DNA of 12,042 nt from an uncultured Roseiflexaceae bacterium (GTDB lineage: Bacteria > Chloroflexota > Chloroflexia > Chloroflexales > Roseiflexaceae), in the NCBI GenBank assembly GCA_937974195.1, contig CALJIC010000207.1:1-12042 (forward strand). The letters are read 5' to 3'. This document shows, one piece after another, positions 6,295-12,042 of this stretch. The notes under the pieces are model-generated. The model saw only the letters and a list, made by a program, of their open reading frames with translations, made no database searches and was not told the DNA's origin. Numbering within the stretch: the stretch's first letter is position 1; every line of letters begins with the position of its first letter. Made by a program: the position numbers and the translations under genes.

Positions 6295-7869
6295 ATGCCG
6301 CCGATCACCGTCCGTGACGTGATGCGTCTCGCCCTCCCGAGTGGCACGTCGGTCGCCGCGGGCGCGGCCGGCCTGAGCCACCAGGTGACGTGGGTGGTCA
6401 CGCCGCGCGCGACGCCGCCGGTGTTCTCCAACCTGCGCGGCGGCGAGCTCGCGCTGGTGCCGATGGCGGCGGTGCAGCAGCTGGACGAGCGGATGACGCT
6501 GGCGGACCTGGTGGAGCGTCTGGCGCCGGTGCCGATCGCCGGCGTCGTCGTTGTCGGCGAGATCGGCGAGCCGGACCGGGCCGCGGCCGAGCGGGCGCGC
6601 ACGCCGCTGCTTCAGCTGCCGTCGACCGCGGACGTCCGCGAGGTGGAGCGCGAGGTCCAGCGCCTGATCGGCGACTACGAGGCGCAGCTCGAGCGGCGCG
6701 CGGCGCAGCTGGGGGCGCTGCTCACACAGCGCTCGCTCTCGGGCGCCGGGCTGAGCGGGCTGCTCGAGACGCTCGCCGAGCGCACCGGGCGCGGCCTGGC
6801 GGTGTACAGCGCCGCCGGGGAGCTGCGCTCGCTGAAGGCGCGCGGCCCGGCGCGGGTGGCGCTGCAGACGCTCCAGCCCTCGGCCACGGGGCTGATCAAC
6901 CACCTGGGGCAGCAGATCTGGGTGCAGCAGCTCGGCGCGGGCGGCGGGGACGCGTTGGGCCGCGGCTACGGCTACCTGGCGCTCAGCGGGGACGCCCTGG
7001 ACGACTGGGACCGCATGGCGGCGCAGCAGGGCTCCGGGGTGATCGCGCTCGAGCTGGCGAAGGAGCACGCGGTGCTGGCCGCCGAGGAGCGGCTGCGCGG
7101 CGACTTCGTGCAGACGGTGCTCGCGGGGCCGCCGGCGGACAGCGAGGCGCTGCTGCAGCGCGGGCGCGAGCTCGGCTACGACCTGCGCCAGCCGCACGTC
7201 GCGCTGCTGGCCTCCGTCAACGATCAGGAGGAGACGTCGCGGGTGGCGGCGGTGGTCAACGCCGCCCTCAGCTCCATGGGGGTCGGCGCCCCGACGATGC
7301 GCCGGGCCGACGGGGTGCTCTGCTTCCTGCCGCTGGCGGAGCGCGGCCGGCGCGCCCACGAGGTGGCCGAGCAGCTGCGGGCGCGCCTGGCGGCGGACAT
7401 ACCGGGCATCGTGCTGGCGATCGGCCGCGAGGCGCCGACGGTGTCGGCGTGGCCGCGCTCGCTGCGCGAGGCCGAGCAGGCGCTGCGGATCGGGCGGCAG
7501 CTGTTCGACAACCGCCGCGTGCTCAGCTTCAGCGACCTGGGGGTGTACCGGCTGCTGATCCTGCTGCGCGAGTCCCCCGAGCTGTGGGAGTTCTACCGCG
7601 CGACGCTCGCCGCGCTCGCGGACTACGACCGCGACCAGAAGGCGGAGCTGATCAAGACGCTGGAGGCGTTCTTCGACAACCTGGGGAACCTGGCGCAGAC
7701 CGCCGTCGCGCTCCACGTGCACCGCAACACGCTGCTCTACCGGCTGGAGCGGGTCAAGCAGATCAGCGGGCTGGACCTCGAGGACCCGGAGGACCGGCTG
7801 GCGCTCTGGCTGGCGCTCAAGGCCCACCGTGTGCTCAGGACGCTCGACTCCCCCAACGGCAACGAGTAG
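6295..7869 (+). CDS. PucR/CdaR-family transcriptional regulator
   Basis: The protein has 524 residues, the usual size for PucR-type regulators. The N-terminal PucR sensor-like domain covers about 4-125, beginning TVRDVMRLALPSGTSVAAGA. A middle GAF-like region (about 150-260) contains GRGLAVYSAAGELRSL (165-180). A CdaR GGDEF-like domain covers about 290-400. The C-terminal HTH_30 domain (about 452-513) includes LGNLAQTAVALHVHRNTLLYR (463-483), the diagnostic DNA-recognition helix region of this family. Members activate genes for purine, sugar-acid, amino-acid or polyamine catabolism; the ligand and targets here are unknown. ATG 6295 is preceded by AGGGG (6281-6285) with a 9-nt spacer, which is weak. 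It has its own promoter, so it is probably not co-transcribed with the GNAT gene. Its last codons face those of the helicase gene with a 3-bp gap. Confidence 0.9.
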   Translation: MPPITVRDVMRLALPSGTSVAAGAAGLSHQVTWVVTPRATPPVFSNLRGGELALVPMAAVQQLDERMTLADLVERLAPVPIAGVVVVGEIGEPDRAAAERARTPLLQLPSTADVREVEREVQRLIGDYEAQLERRAAQLGALLTQRSLSGAGLSGLLETLAERTGRGLAVYSAAGELRSLKARGPARVALQTLQPSATGLINHLGQQIWVQQLGAGGGDALGRGYGYLALSGDALDDWDRMAAQQGSGVIALELAKEHAVLAAEERLRGDFVQTVLAGPPADSEALLQRGRELGYDLRQPHVALLASVNDQEETSRVAAVVNAALSSMGVGAPTMRRADGVLCFLPLAERGRRAHEVAEQLRARLAADIPGIVLAIGREAPTVSAWPRSLREAEQALRIGRQLFDNRRVLSFSDLGVYRLLILLRESPELWEFYRATLAALADYDRDQKAELIKTLEAFFDNLGNLAQTAVALHVHRNTLLYRLERVKQISGLDLEDPEDRLALWLALKAHRVLRTLDSPNGNE

Positions 7870-7878
7870 CCGCTACTC
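7864..7878. other. Inverted repeat holding both convergent stop codons
   Basis: GAGTAG (7864-7869) and CTACTC (7873-7878) are exact reverse complements around CCG. Each arm encodes Glu-stop, one for the regulator on the plus strand and one for the helicase on the minus strand. The stem is short and has no T tracts, so it is a weak candidate for a bidirectional terminator. Confidence 0.5.
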
Positions 7879-10164
7879 CATCTTCTCCAAGTGGGCGAAG
7901 CTGGCCAGCAGGCGCTTGACCCCCTTGCCGGCGAAGGCGACCGTGACCTCCTCATCGTCGTCGATCAGCTTGGAGCTGACGACGATCCCCTCGCCGAACA
8001 TAGCGTGGCGCACCTTCTGGCCGGCGAAGAAGCTCGCGGCGCGCGGGCCGGAGGCCGCGAACGACCGCTGCGACTCGCGCCGTGTGGAGGCCTGCGAGGC
8101 CGGGAGGGCGCGCCGGGCCGCGCCCGCGCCCATGCCGAAGCCGCGCCCAGTGAACAGCGACGTCTGCTGCGCCGGGGCGTAGCCGCGCTTGGGGGCCTGC
8201 TTGAGCAGATCCTTGGGGATGTCCGCCAGGAAGCGCGACGGCTGCGTGACGCTGGTGCGCCCGTAGCTTGCGCGCCGGAAGGCGTACAGCAGGTACAGCC
8301 GCTCCTTGGCGCGCGTCGCGCCGACGTAGAACAGCCGCCGCTCCTCGTCCAGCGCGTCGCGGTCGTCGAGCGAGCGCGCGTGCGGCAGCAGCCCTTCCTC
8401 CAGCCCCACCAGGAACACCACCGGGTACTCGAGCCCCTTCGCCTGGTGCAGCGTGATACAGGTGATCGCGTCGCGCTCCTCTTTGATCGCGTCGACGTCG
8501 GAGACCAGCGCCACCTCCTCGAGGAACATCGCCAGCTGGCTCTCGCGCGGCAGGTTGACGTAATTGTCGGCGACGTTGCGCAGCTCGAGCACGTTGTTCC
8601 AGCGGTCGGCGCCCTCCTCCTCGCCGTACTCGCGCAGCAGCGCCTCCTGGAAGCCCACGCGCTCGAAGAGCAGGTCCATCATCCCGCCGAGGTCGTGGGT
8701 CTCGCGCGCGGCGATCAGCTCGTCCACGATCGACAGGAAGCCGAGCAGGGCGGCGCGCGTGCGGGCCGGGAACCACTGCGCGGGGGACGGCGTCGGGCGC
8801 TCGCTCCCCTCCTGGACGGCCTCCTGGATCATCTGCAGGGCCACATACACCGGGACGCCGTGCTCCGAGGCGCGGCGCTCGAGCTCGTCCTGGGTGCGCT
8901 CGCCGATGCCGCGCGCCGGCCAGTTGAGCACCCGCGTGAGGCTGACGCTGTCGAACGGGTTGAGCGCCAGGCGCAGGTAGGCCAGGGCGTCCTTCACCTC
9001 CTTGCGCTCGTAGAAGCGGGTGCCGCCGACGATCTGGTAGCGCAGCCCGCGGGCGATCAGCGCCTCCTCGATCGCGCGCGACTGGGCGTTGGTGCGGTAC
9101 ATGATCGCCACGTCGCCGTACTGGTACTCGCCGGAGGCGACCAGGCGCGCGATCTCGCTCGCCACCAGCTGCCCCTCCTCGTCCTGGTCGTAGCCCTCGA
9201 GCAGCTGCACCTTCAGCCCTGTGCCGTTGATCGTCTCGAGCTGCTTGCTGCGGTGGCGCTGGTGGCTGTTGTTGATCACCGCCTGGGCCACGTCCAGGAT
9301 CGCCTGGGTGCTGCGGTAGTTCTGGCGCAGCTCGATCACCTGCGCGTTCGGGTAGTCCTTCTCGAACGAGCGGATGTTGCGGATGTCCGCCCCGCGGAAC
9401 GCGTAGATCGACTGGTCCTCGTCGCCCACGACGAAGATGTTCTTGTGGGCGGCGGCGAGCTGCTTGAGCAGCACGTACTGGGCGCGGTTGGTGTCCTGGT
9501 ACTCGTCGGCCAGGATGTGGCGGTAGCGGCGCTGGTACCGCTCCAGCACGTCGGGGTGCAGCTCGAACAGGCGCACCGTCTCGACCAGCAGGTCGTCGAA
9601 GTCGAGCGCGTTGGCCTCGCGCAGCAGCTGCTGGTAGCGGGCGAAGCAGCGCGCGACGACCTCGTCGAAGTAGCTGCGGGCGTGGCGCGCGAACTCCTCG
9701 GCGTCGACCAGCTCGTTCTTGGCGCGCGAGATCGTGGCGTGGATGGCGCGCGGCGAGTGCTTCTTCTCGTCCAGGTTGAGGTCGCGCAGCACGCGCTTCA
9801 TCACCCGCTGCTGGTCGTCCGAGTCGTAGATCGCGAAGTCCCGCTCGCGCCCGAGGTGGTGGATGTCCCGCCGGAGGAAGCGGCTGCAGATGCTGTGGAA
9901 GGTGCCGACGGTGAGCGCGGCGGCGGCGCCCTCGCCGAGGAGCCGATCCAGGCGCTCCTTCATCTCGCGTGCGGCCTTGTTGGTGAAGGTGACGGCGATG
10001 ATGTTGAAGGGGTCGACGCCCGAGGCGATCAGGTAGGCGATGCGGTGGGTCAGCACGCGGGTCTTGCCGCTGCCCGGCCCGGCGAGCACCAGCACCGGCC
10101 CCTCGCCGGCCTGCACCGCCTCGCGCTGCGCTGGGTTAAGCGAACTGAGCAGCTCCTCGGGCAT
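7873..10164 (-). CDS. pcrA: PcrA/UvrD-type ATP-dependent 3'-5' DNA helicase
   Basis: This 763-residue superfamily 1A helicase unwinds DNA from the 3' end in repair and removes RecA filaments or stalled replication complexes. All family motifs are visible: Q motif LNPAQREAV (9-17), Walker A AGPGSGKT (28-35), Ia TFTNKAAREMKERL (59-72), II DEYQD (220-224), III VGDEDQSIYAFRGA (246-259), IV RQNYRS (280-285), V TLHQAKGLEYP (571-581), VI EERRLFYVGATRAKERLYL (607-625). After a low-complexity linker (about 655-710), VRHAMFGEGIVV (718-729) starts the PcrA-type C-terminal Tudor-like domain, which in PcrA contacts RNA polymerase. That tail argues for PcrA/UvrD rather than Rep. The start is ATG 10164, with AGGAG 7 nt upstream (plus coordinates 10172-10176). 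It is divergent from the CCA enzyme gene. Confidence 0.96.
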   Translation of the reverse strand: MPEELLSSLNPAQREAVQAGEGPVLVLAGPGSGKTRVLTHRIAYLIASGVDPFNIIAVTFTNKAAREMKERLDRLLGEGAAAALTVGTFHSICSRFLRRDIHHLGRERDFAIYDSDDQQRVMKRVLRDLNLDEKKHSPRAIHATISRAKNELVDAEEFARHARSYFDEVVARCFARYQQLLREANALDFDDLLVETVRLFELHPDVLERYQRRYRHILADEYQDTNRAQYVLLKQLAAAHKNIFVVGDEDQSIYAFRGADIRNIRSFEKDYPNAQVIELRQNYRSTQAILDVAQAVINNSHQRHRSKQLETINGTGLKVQLLEGYDQDEEGQLVASEIARLVASGEYQYGDVAIMYRTNAQSRAIEEALIARGLRYQIVGGTRFYERKEVKDALAYLRLALNPFDSVSLTRVLNWPARGIGERTQDELERRASEHGVPVYVALQMIQEAVQEGSERPTPSPAQWFPARTRAALLGFLSIVDELIAARETHDLGGMMDLLFERVGFQEALLREYGEEEGADRWNNVLELRNVADNYVNLPRESQLAMFLEEVALVSDVDAIKEERDAITCITLHQAKGLEYPVVFLVGLEEGLLPHARSLDDRDALDEERRLFYVGATRAKERLYLLYAFRRASYGRTSVTQPSRFLADIPKDLLKQAPKRGYAPAQQTSLFTGRGFGMGAGAARRALPASQASTRRESQRSFAASGPRAASFFAGQKVRHAMFGEGIVVSSKLIDDDEEVTVAFAGKGVKRLLASFAHLEKME

Positions 10165-10197
10165 CCCTGTTCTCCTGCACGTGTGGGCGACGGCGCA

Positions 10198-10206
10198 ATT
10201 ATAGCA
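10198..10206 (-). promoter_or_regulatory. Extended -10 promoter of the helicase gene
   Basis: On the minus strand the bases read TGCTATAAT, a perfect extended -10 (TGnTATAAT), with TATAAT occupying plus positions 10203 down to 10198. No -35 hexamer is apparent 17 bp upstream, as expected for extended -10 promoters. The predicted start near 10191 gives a leader of about 27 nt that includes the AGGAG ribosome binding site. Confidence 0.6.
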
Positions 10207-10277
10207 CGTCTGCGCGACTCGGGCGGGCTGCGCGGGGCCGCCTCCCTGTCCTCGCTGCTCCAGAGCGGCTGAAAGTG

Positions 10278-10286
10278 TGGTACAAC
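10278..10286 (+). promoter_or_regulatory. Extended -10 promoter of the CCA enzyme gene
   Basis: TGGTACAAC fits the TGnTATAAT extended -10 pattern, with two hexamer mismatches. A start 6-8 nt downstream falls at about 10292-10294, at the GTG at 10293. This supports a leaderless transcript. No -35 box is seen. Confidence 0.45.
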
Positions 10287-10292
10287 ACCCGC

Positions 10293-11681
10293 GTGATTAG
10301 CGGCGAGAACAACGCAGTCGGGCGCCTGCTGGCGCGGGTCAGGCCGGTGCTCGAGGCCGTCGAGCGCGCGGGCGGCCGCGCCCTGGTCGTCGGCGGGGCG
10401 GTGCGCGACGCCGTGCTCGGCCTCGACCCGCACGACGTGGACGTCGAGGTCTACGGGCTCGAGGCGCAGCCGCTGGCGGCGGCGCTGGCGCCGCTCGGGC
10501 GCGTCGAGGCCGTCGGGCGCTCGTTCGGCGTGCTCAAGCTGTTCCTCCCCGGCGGCGCGGTGGACGTGGCCCTGCCGCAGCGGCGCAGCCGCAACCCGAG
10601 CGGCGAGCGCGGGCACATCGCGGCCCCCGACCCCACGATGACCTACGAGGAGGCCGCCGCGCGCCGCGACTTCACCTGGAACGCGATGGCGATCACCCCG
10701 GCCGGCGAGCTGCTCGACCCCTACGGCGGGCAGCGCGACCTCGCCGGGCGGATCATCCGCCACGCCACGCCGCTGTTCGGCGAGGACCCGCTGCGCGTGC
10801 TGCGCGCCGTGCAGTTCGCCGCCCGCTTCGACATGCGCCTGGCGCCGGAGACCGCCGCGCTGTGCCGGTCGCTGCTCCCTGAGGCGGCCGGGCTGCCCCC
10901 CGAGCGGGTGTGGGGCGAGTGGCAGAAGTGGGCGCTCAAGGGCCAGGCCCCCGCCGCCGGGCTGCGCGCGCTCGAGGAGATCGGCTGGCTGGCGCTCTAC
11001 CCCGAGCTCGCGGCGCTGCGCGGCTGCCCGCAGCCCAGCGCCTACCACCCGGAGGGCGATGTCTGGACCCACACCGGCCTGGTCTGCGACTGCGCCGCGG
11101 CGATCGCCACGCGCGAGTCCCTGCCCGACGAGCAGCGCGTCGCGCTCCTGTTCGCGGCGCTGTGCCACGACCTCGGCAAGCCCGAGACCACCGCCACCGG
11201 GCCGGACGGCGAGCCGCACAGCCCCGGCCACGCCAGCGCCGGTGTCCCGCTGACCGAGCGTCTGCTGGAGCGCATCGGCGCTCCCCGCCGGGTGGCGCAG
11301 CTCGTCGTGCCGCTGGTGCGCGAGCACATGGCGCACCTGGGCTCCCAGGTGACCGCGCGCGCCGTGCGGCGGCTCGCGGTGCGCCTCCAGCCGGCCACGG
11401 TCGCGCTGTGGGACCTGCTGGTGGAGGCCGACTGCTCGGGGCGGCCGCCGCTGCCGCCCTGCCGGCCCGGGGCGCCCTTCGCGGAGCTCGCCGCGCGCCT
11501 CGGGGTGCTGGAGAGGCGCCCCGAGCCGATCGTCCGCGGGCAGCATCTGATCGCCGCCGGCCACGCGCCCGGCCCCGAGCTCGGCGAGCTGCTGCGGAAG
11601 GCCTACCAGGCGCAGGTGGACGGCGCGTTCGACACGCTGGAGGGCGGGCTGGAGTGGCTGCGTCGCCACCGCGAGGAGTGA
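10293..11681 (+). CDS. cca: CCA tRNA nucleotidyltransferase / poly(A) polymerase family with HD domain
   Basis: This 462-residue class II nucleotidyltransferase is the type that adds or repairs the 3' CCA of tRNAs using CTP and ATP. The head domain shows VVGGAVRD (32-39) and the metal-binding pair Asp48/Asp50 (DVDVEVYG). RRDFTWNAMA (124-133) and EDPLRVLRAVQFAARF (164-179) are the conserved neck motifs. An HD domain follows, with His260, LCHDLGK (290-296), PGHASAG (311-317) and REHM (343-346), the likely metal ligands; in the E. coli enzyme this domain gives phosphatase/phosphodiesterase activity. Poly(A) polymerase or A-adding activity alone cannot be excluded from sequence. GTG 10293 is chosen over in-frame GTG 10275 because 10275 lies inside the presumed promoter. 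Neither start has a Shine-Dalgarno sequence. Sequence immediately downstream of the gene is repeat. Confidence 0.92.
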   Translation: MISGENNAVGRLLARVRPVLEAVERAGGRALVVGGAVRDAVLGLDPHDVDVEVYGLEAQPLAAALAPLGRVEAVGRSFGVLKLFLPGGAVDVALPQRRSRNPSGERGHIAAPDPTMTYEEAAARRDFTWNAMAITPAGELLDPYGGQRDLAGRIIRHATPLFGEDPLRVLRAVQFAARFDMRLAPETAALCRSLLPEAAGLPPERVWGEWQKWALKGQAPAAGLRALEEIGWLALYPELAALRGCPQPSAYHPEGDVWTHTGLVCDCAAAIATRESLPDEQRVALLFAALCHDLGKPETTATGPDGEPHSPGHASAGVPLTERLLERIGAPRRVAQLVVPLVREHMAHLGSQVTARAVRRLAVRLQPATVALWDLLVEADCSGRPPLPPCRPGAPFAELAARLGVLERRPEPIVRGQHLIAAGHAPGPELGELLRKAYQAQVDGAFDTLEGGLEWLRRHREE

Positions 11682-11709
11682 GGGAAGGCCCCACGCTGGC
11701 TCAGCGCGC

Positions 11710-11781
11710 GGCTCTGGGTTCTGAGCCGGTTCTGGGCTCTGAGCCGGTTCTGGGTTCTGAGCCGGTTCTGGGTTCTGAACA
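11710..11781. repeat. Four 18-bp tandem repeats after the CCA enzyme gene
   Basis: Four head-to-tail copies of GGTTCTGGGTTCTGAGCC lie at 11710-11727, 11728-11745, 11746-11763 and 11764-11781. The first two have one T-to-C change each, and the last ends in GAACA instead of GAGCC. They begin 28 bp after the stop codon. This block is the left end of the larger array and has one more 18-mer than later blocks. Confidence 0.9.
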
Positions 11782-11790
11782 GGATTTGCA

Positions 11791-12042
11791 GCCGACGACT
11801 GGCCGCCGGGAGTGCTCCATGCGCAGTAGCTGCCACGAGCGCCCGGTTCTGAGTTCTGAGCCGGTTCTGGGTTCTGAGCCGGTTCTGGGTTCTGAACAGG
11901 ATTTGTAGCCGACGACTGGCCGCCGGGAGTGCTCCATGCGCAGTAGCTGCCACGAGCGCCCGGTTCTGAGTTCTGAGCCGGTTCTGGGTTCTGAGCCGGT
12001 TCTGGGTTCTGAACAGGATTTGTAGCCGACGACCGGCCGCCG
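11791..12042. repeat. 117-bp tandem repeat array with nested 18-bp subrepeats
   Basis: Two full 117-bp units (11791-11907 and 11908-12024) and the first 18 bp of a third (12025-12042, with one T-to-C change at 12034) run to the window edge. Each unit has a 54-bp unique part that starts GCCGACGACTGGCCGCC and ends GAGCGCCC, then three 18-mers (11845-11898 in the first unit, 11962-12015 in the second), then the linker GGATTTGTA. The two full units appear identical, which points to recent or ongoing amplification. The total size is unknown because the window ends inside the array. Minus-strand open frames through it arise because both periods are multiples of three. Confidence 0.92.

Noticed and set aside
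6169..7827. A 552-residue minus-strand open frame opposite the PucR-like gene.
   Set aside because: It mirrors the real gene, which has a clear HTH_30 domain; the mirror translation is Arg/Gln/His-rich noise.
7891..10272. A 793-residue plus-strand open frame opposite the helicase.
   Set aside because: The minus strand carries every SF1 helicase motif; the plus-strand translation is composition-biased and has no motif.
10050..11669. A 539-residue minus-strand open frame opposite cca.
   Set aside because: It overlaps both the helicase start and cca, has no motif and no ribosome binding site, and is explained by GC-rich codon shadowing.
10910..11908. A 332-residue plus-strand frame running from inside cca into the repeats, with GSEPVL repeats at its end.
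   Set aside because: It overlaps cca out of frame and its composition is typical of a shadow frame; the repetitive tail simply reflects the 18-bp repeats.
11791..12042. A possible CRISPR array at the right edge.
   Set aside because: The 54-bp segments between the 18-mer blocks are the same in each unit, so there are no differing spacers; it is a plain tandem repeat.
1..12042. A mobile element, prophage or defence system.
   Set aside because: I see no transposase, integrase, inverted terminal repeats, tRNA-linked junction or toxin-antitoxin pair; the genes are metabolic and housekeeping.

Overview
The window is very GC-rich bacterial DNA (roughly 70% or more by eye) with densely packed housekeeping genes. 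No rRNA, tRNA, integrase, transposase or CRISPR array is visible. The lineage cannot be fixed from the sequence alone. The intergenic repeats built on GTTCTG motifs, the GC-rich repeats with small GGG/CCC hairpins, and the extended -10 promoters with no clear -35 box remind me of Chloroflexota (class Chloroflexia). This is an impression, not a proof; other high-GC phyla remain possible.

Layout. Positions 1-359 are non-coding: a direct repeat whose core recurs at multiples of about 30 bp, then small hairpins and a possible promoter. Three plus-strand genes follow. They are a GalU-like sugar-1-phosphate nucleotidyltransferase with a degenerate signature loop (360-1205), a 1105-residue protein joining an FKP-like GHMP sugar kinase to a C-terminal UDPGP-type pyrophosphorylase (1437-4754), and an Eis-like GNAT/SCP2 protein (4849-6060). 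After a 234-bp regulatory gap comes a PucR/CdaR-family transcription regulator (6295-7869). It converges, with only 3 bp between stop codons, on a minus-strand PcrA/UvrD helicase (7873-10164). That helicase is divergent from a class II CCA tRNA nucleotidyltransferase/poly(A) polymerase with an HD domain (10293-11681). From 11710 to the window edge lies a tandem repeat of 117-bp units, each containing three 18-bp subrepeats.

How the genes fit together. The first two genes both carry sugar-nucleotide pyrophosphorylase modules, and the second also has a sugar kinase module. The natural inference is a salvage route from free sugar through sugar-1-phosphate to NDP-sugar, perhaps for cell-surface glycans. 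The substrate cannot be read from the sequence. The PucR-like regulator has its own promoter, with a 7-bp inverted repeat centred on the -10 box. The helicase and CCA enzyme are core nucleic-acid maintenance genes sharing a divergent intergenic region with two extended -10 promoters; the CCA gene looks leaderless.

The strongest candidate for something unusual is the kinase-pyrophosphorylase fusion. Its domain order is the reverse of FKP, and its kinase loop is altered. The nested 117/18-bp repeat array is the second candidate.
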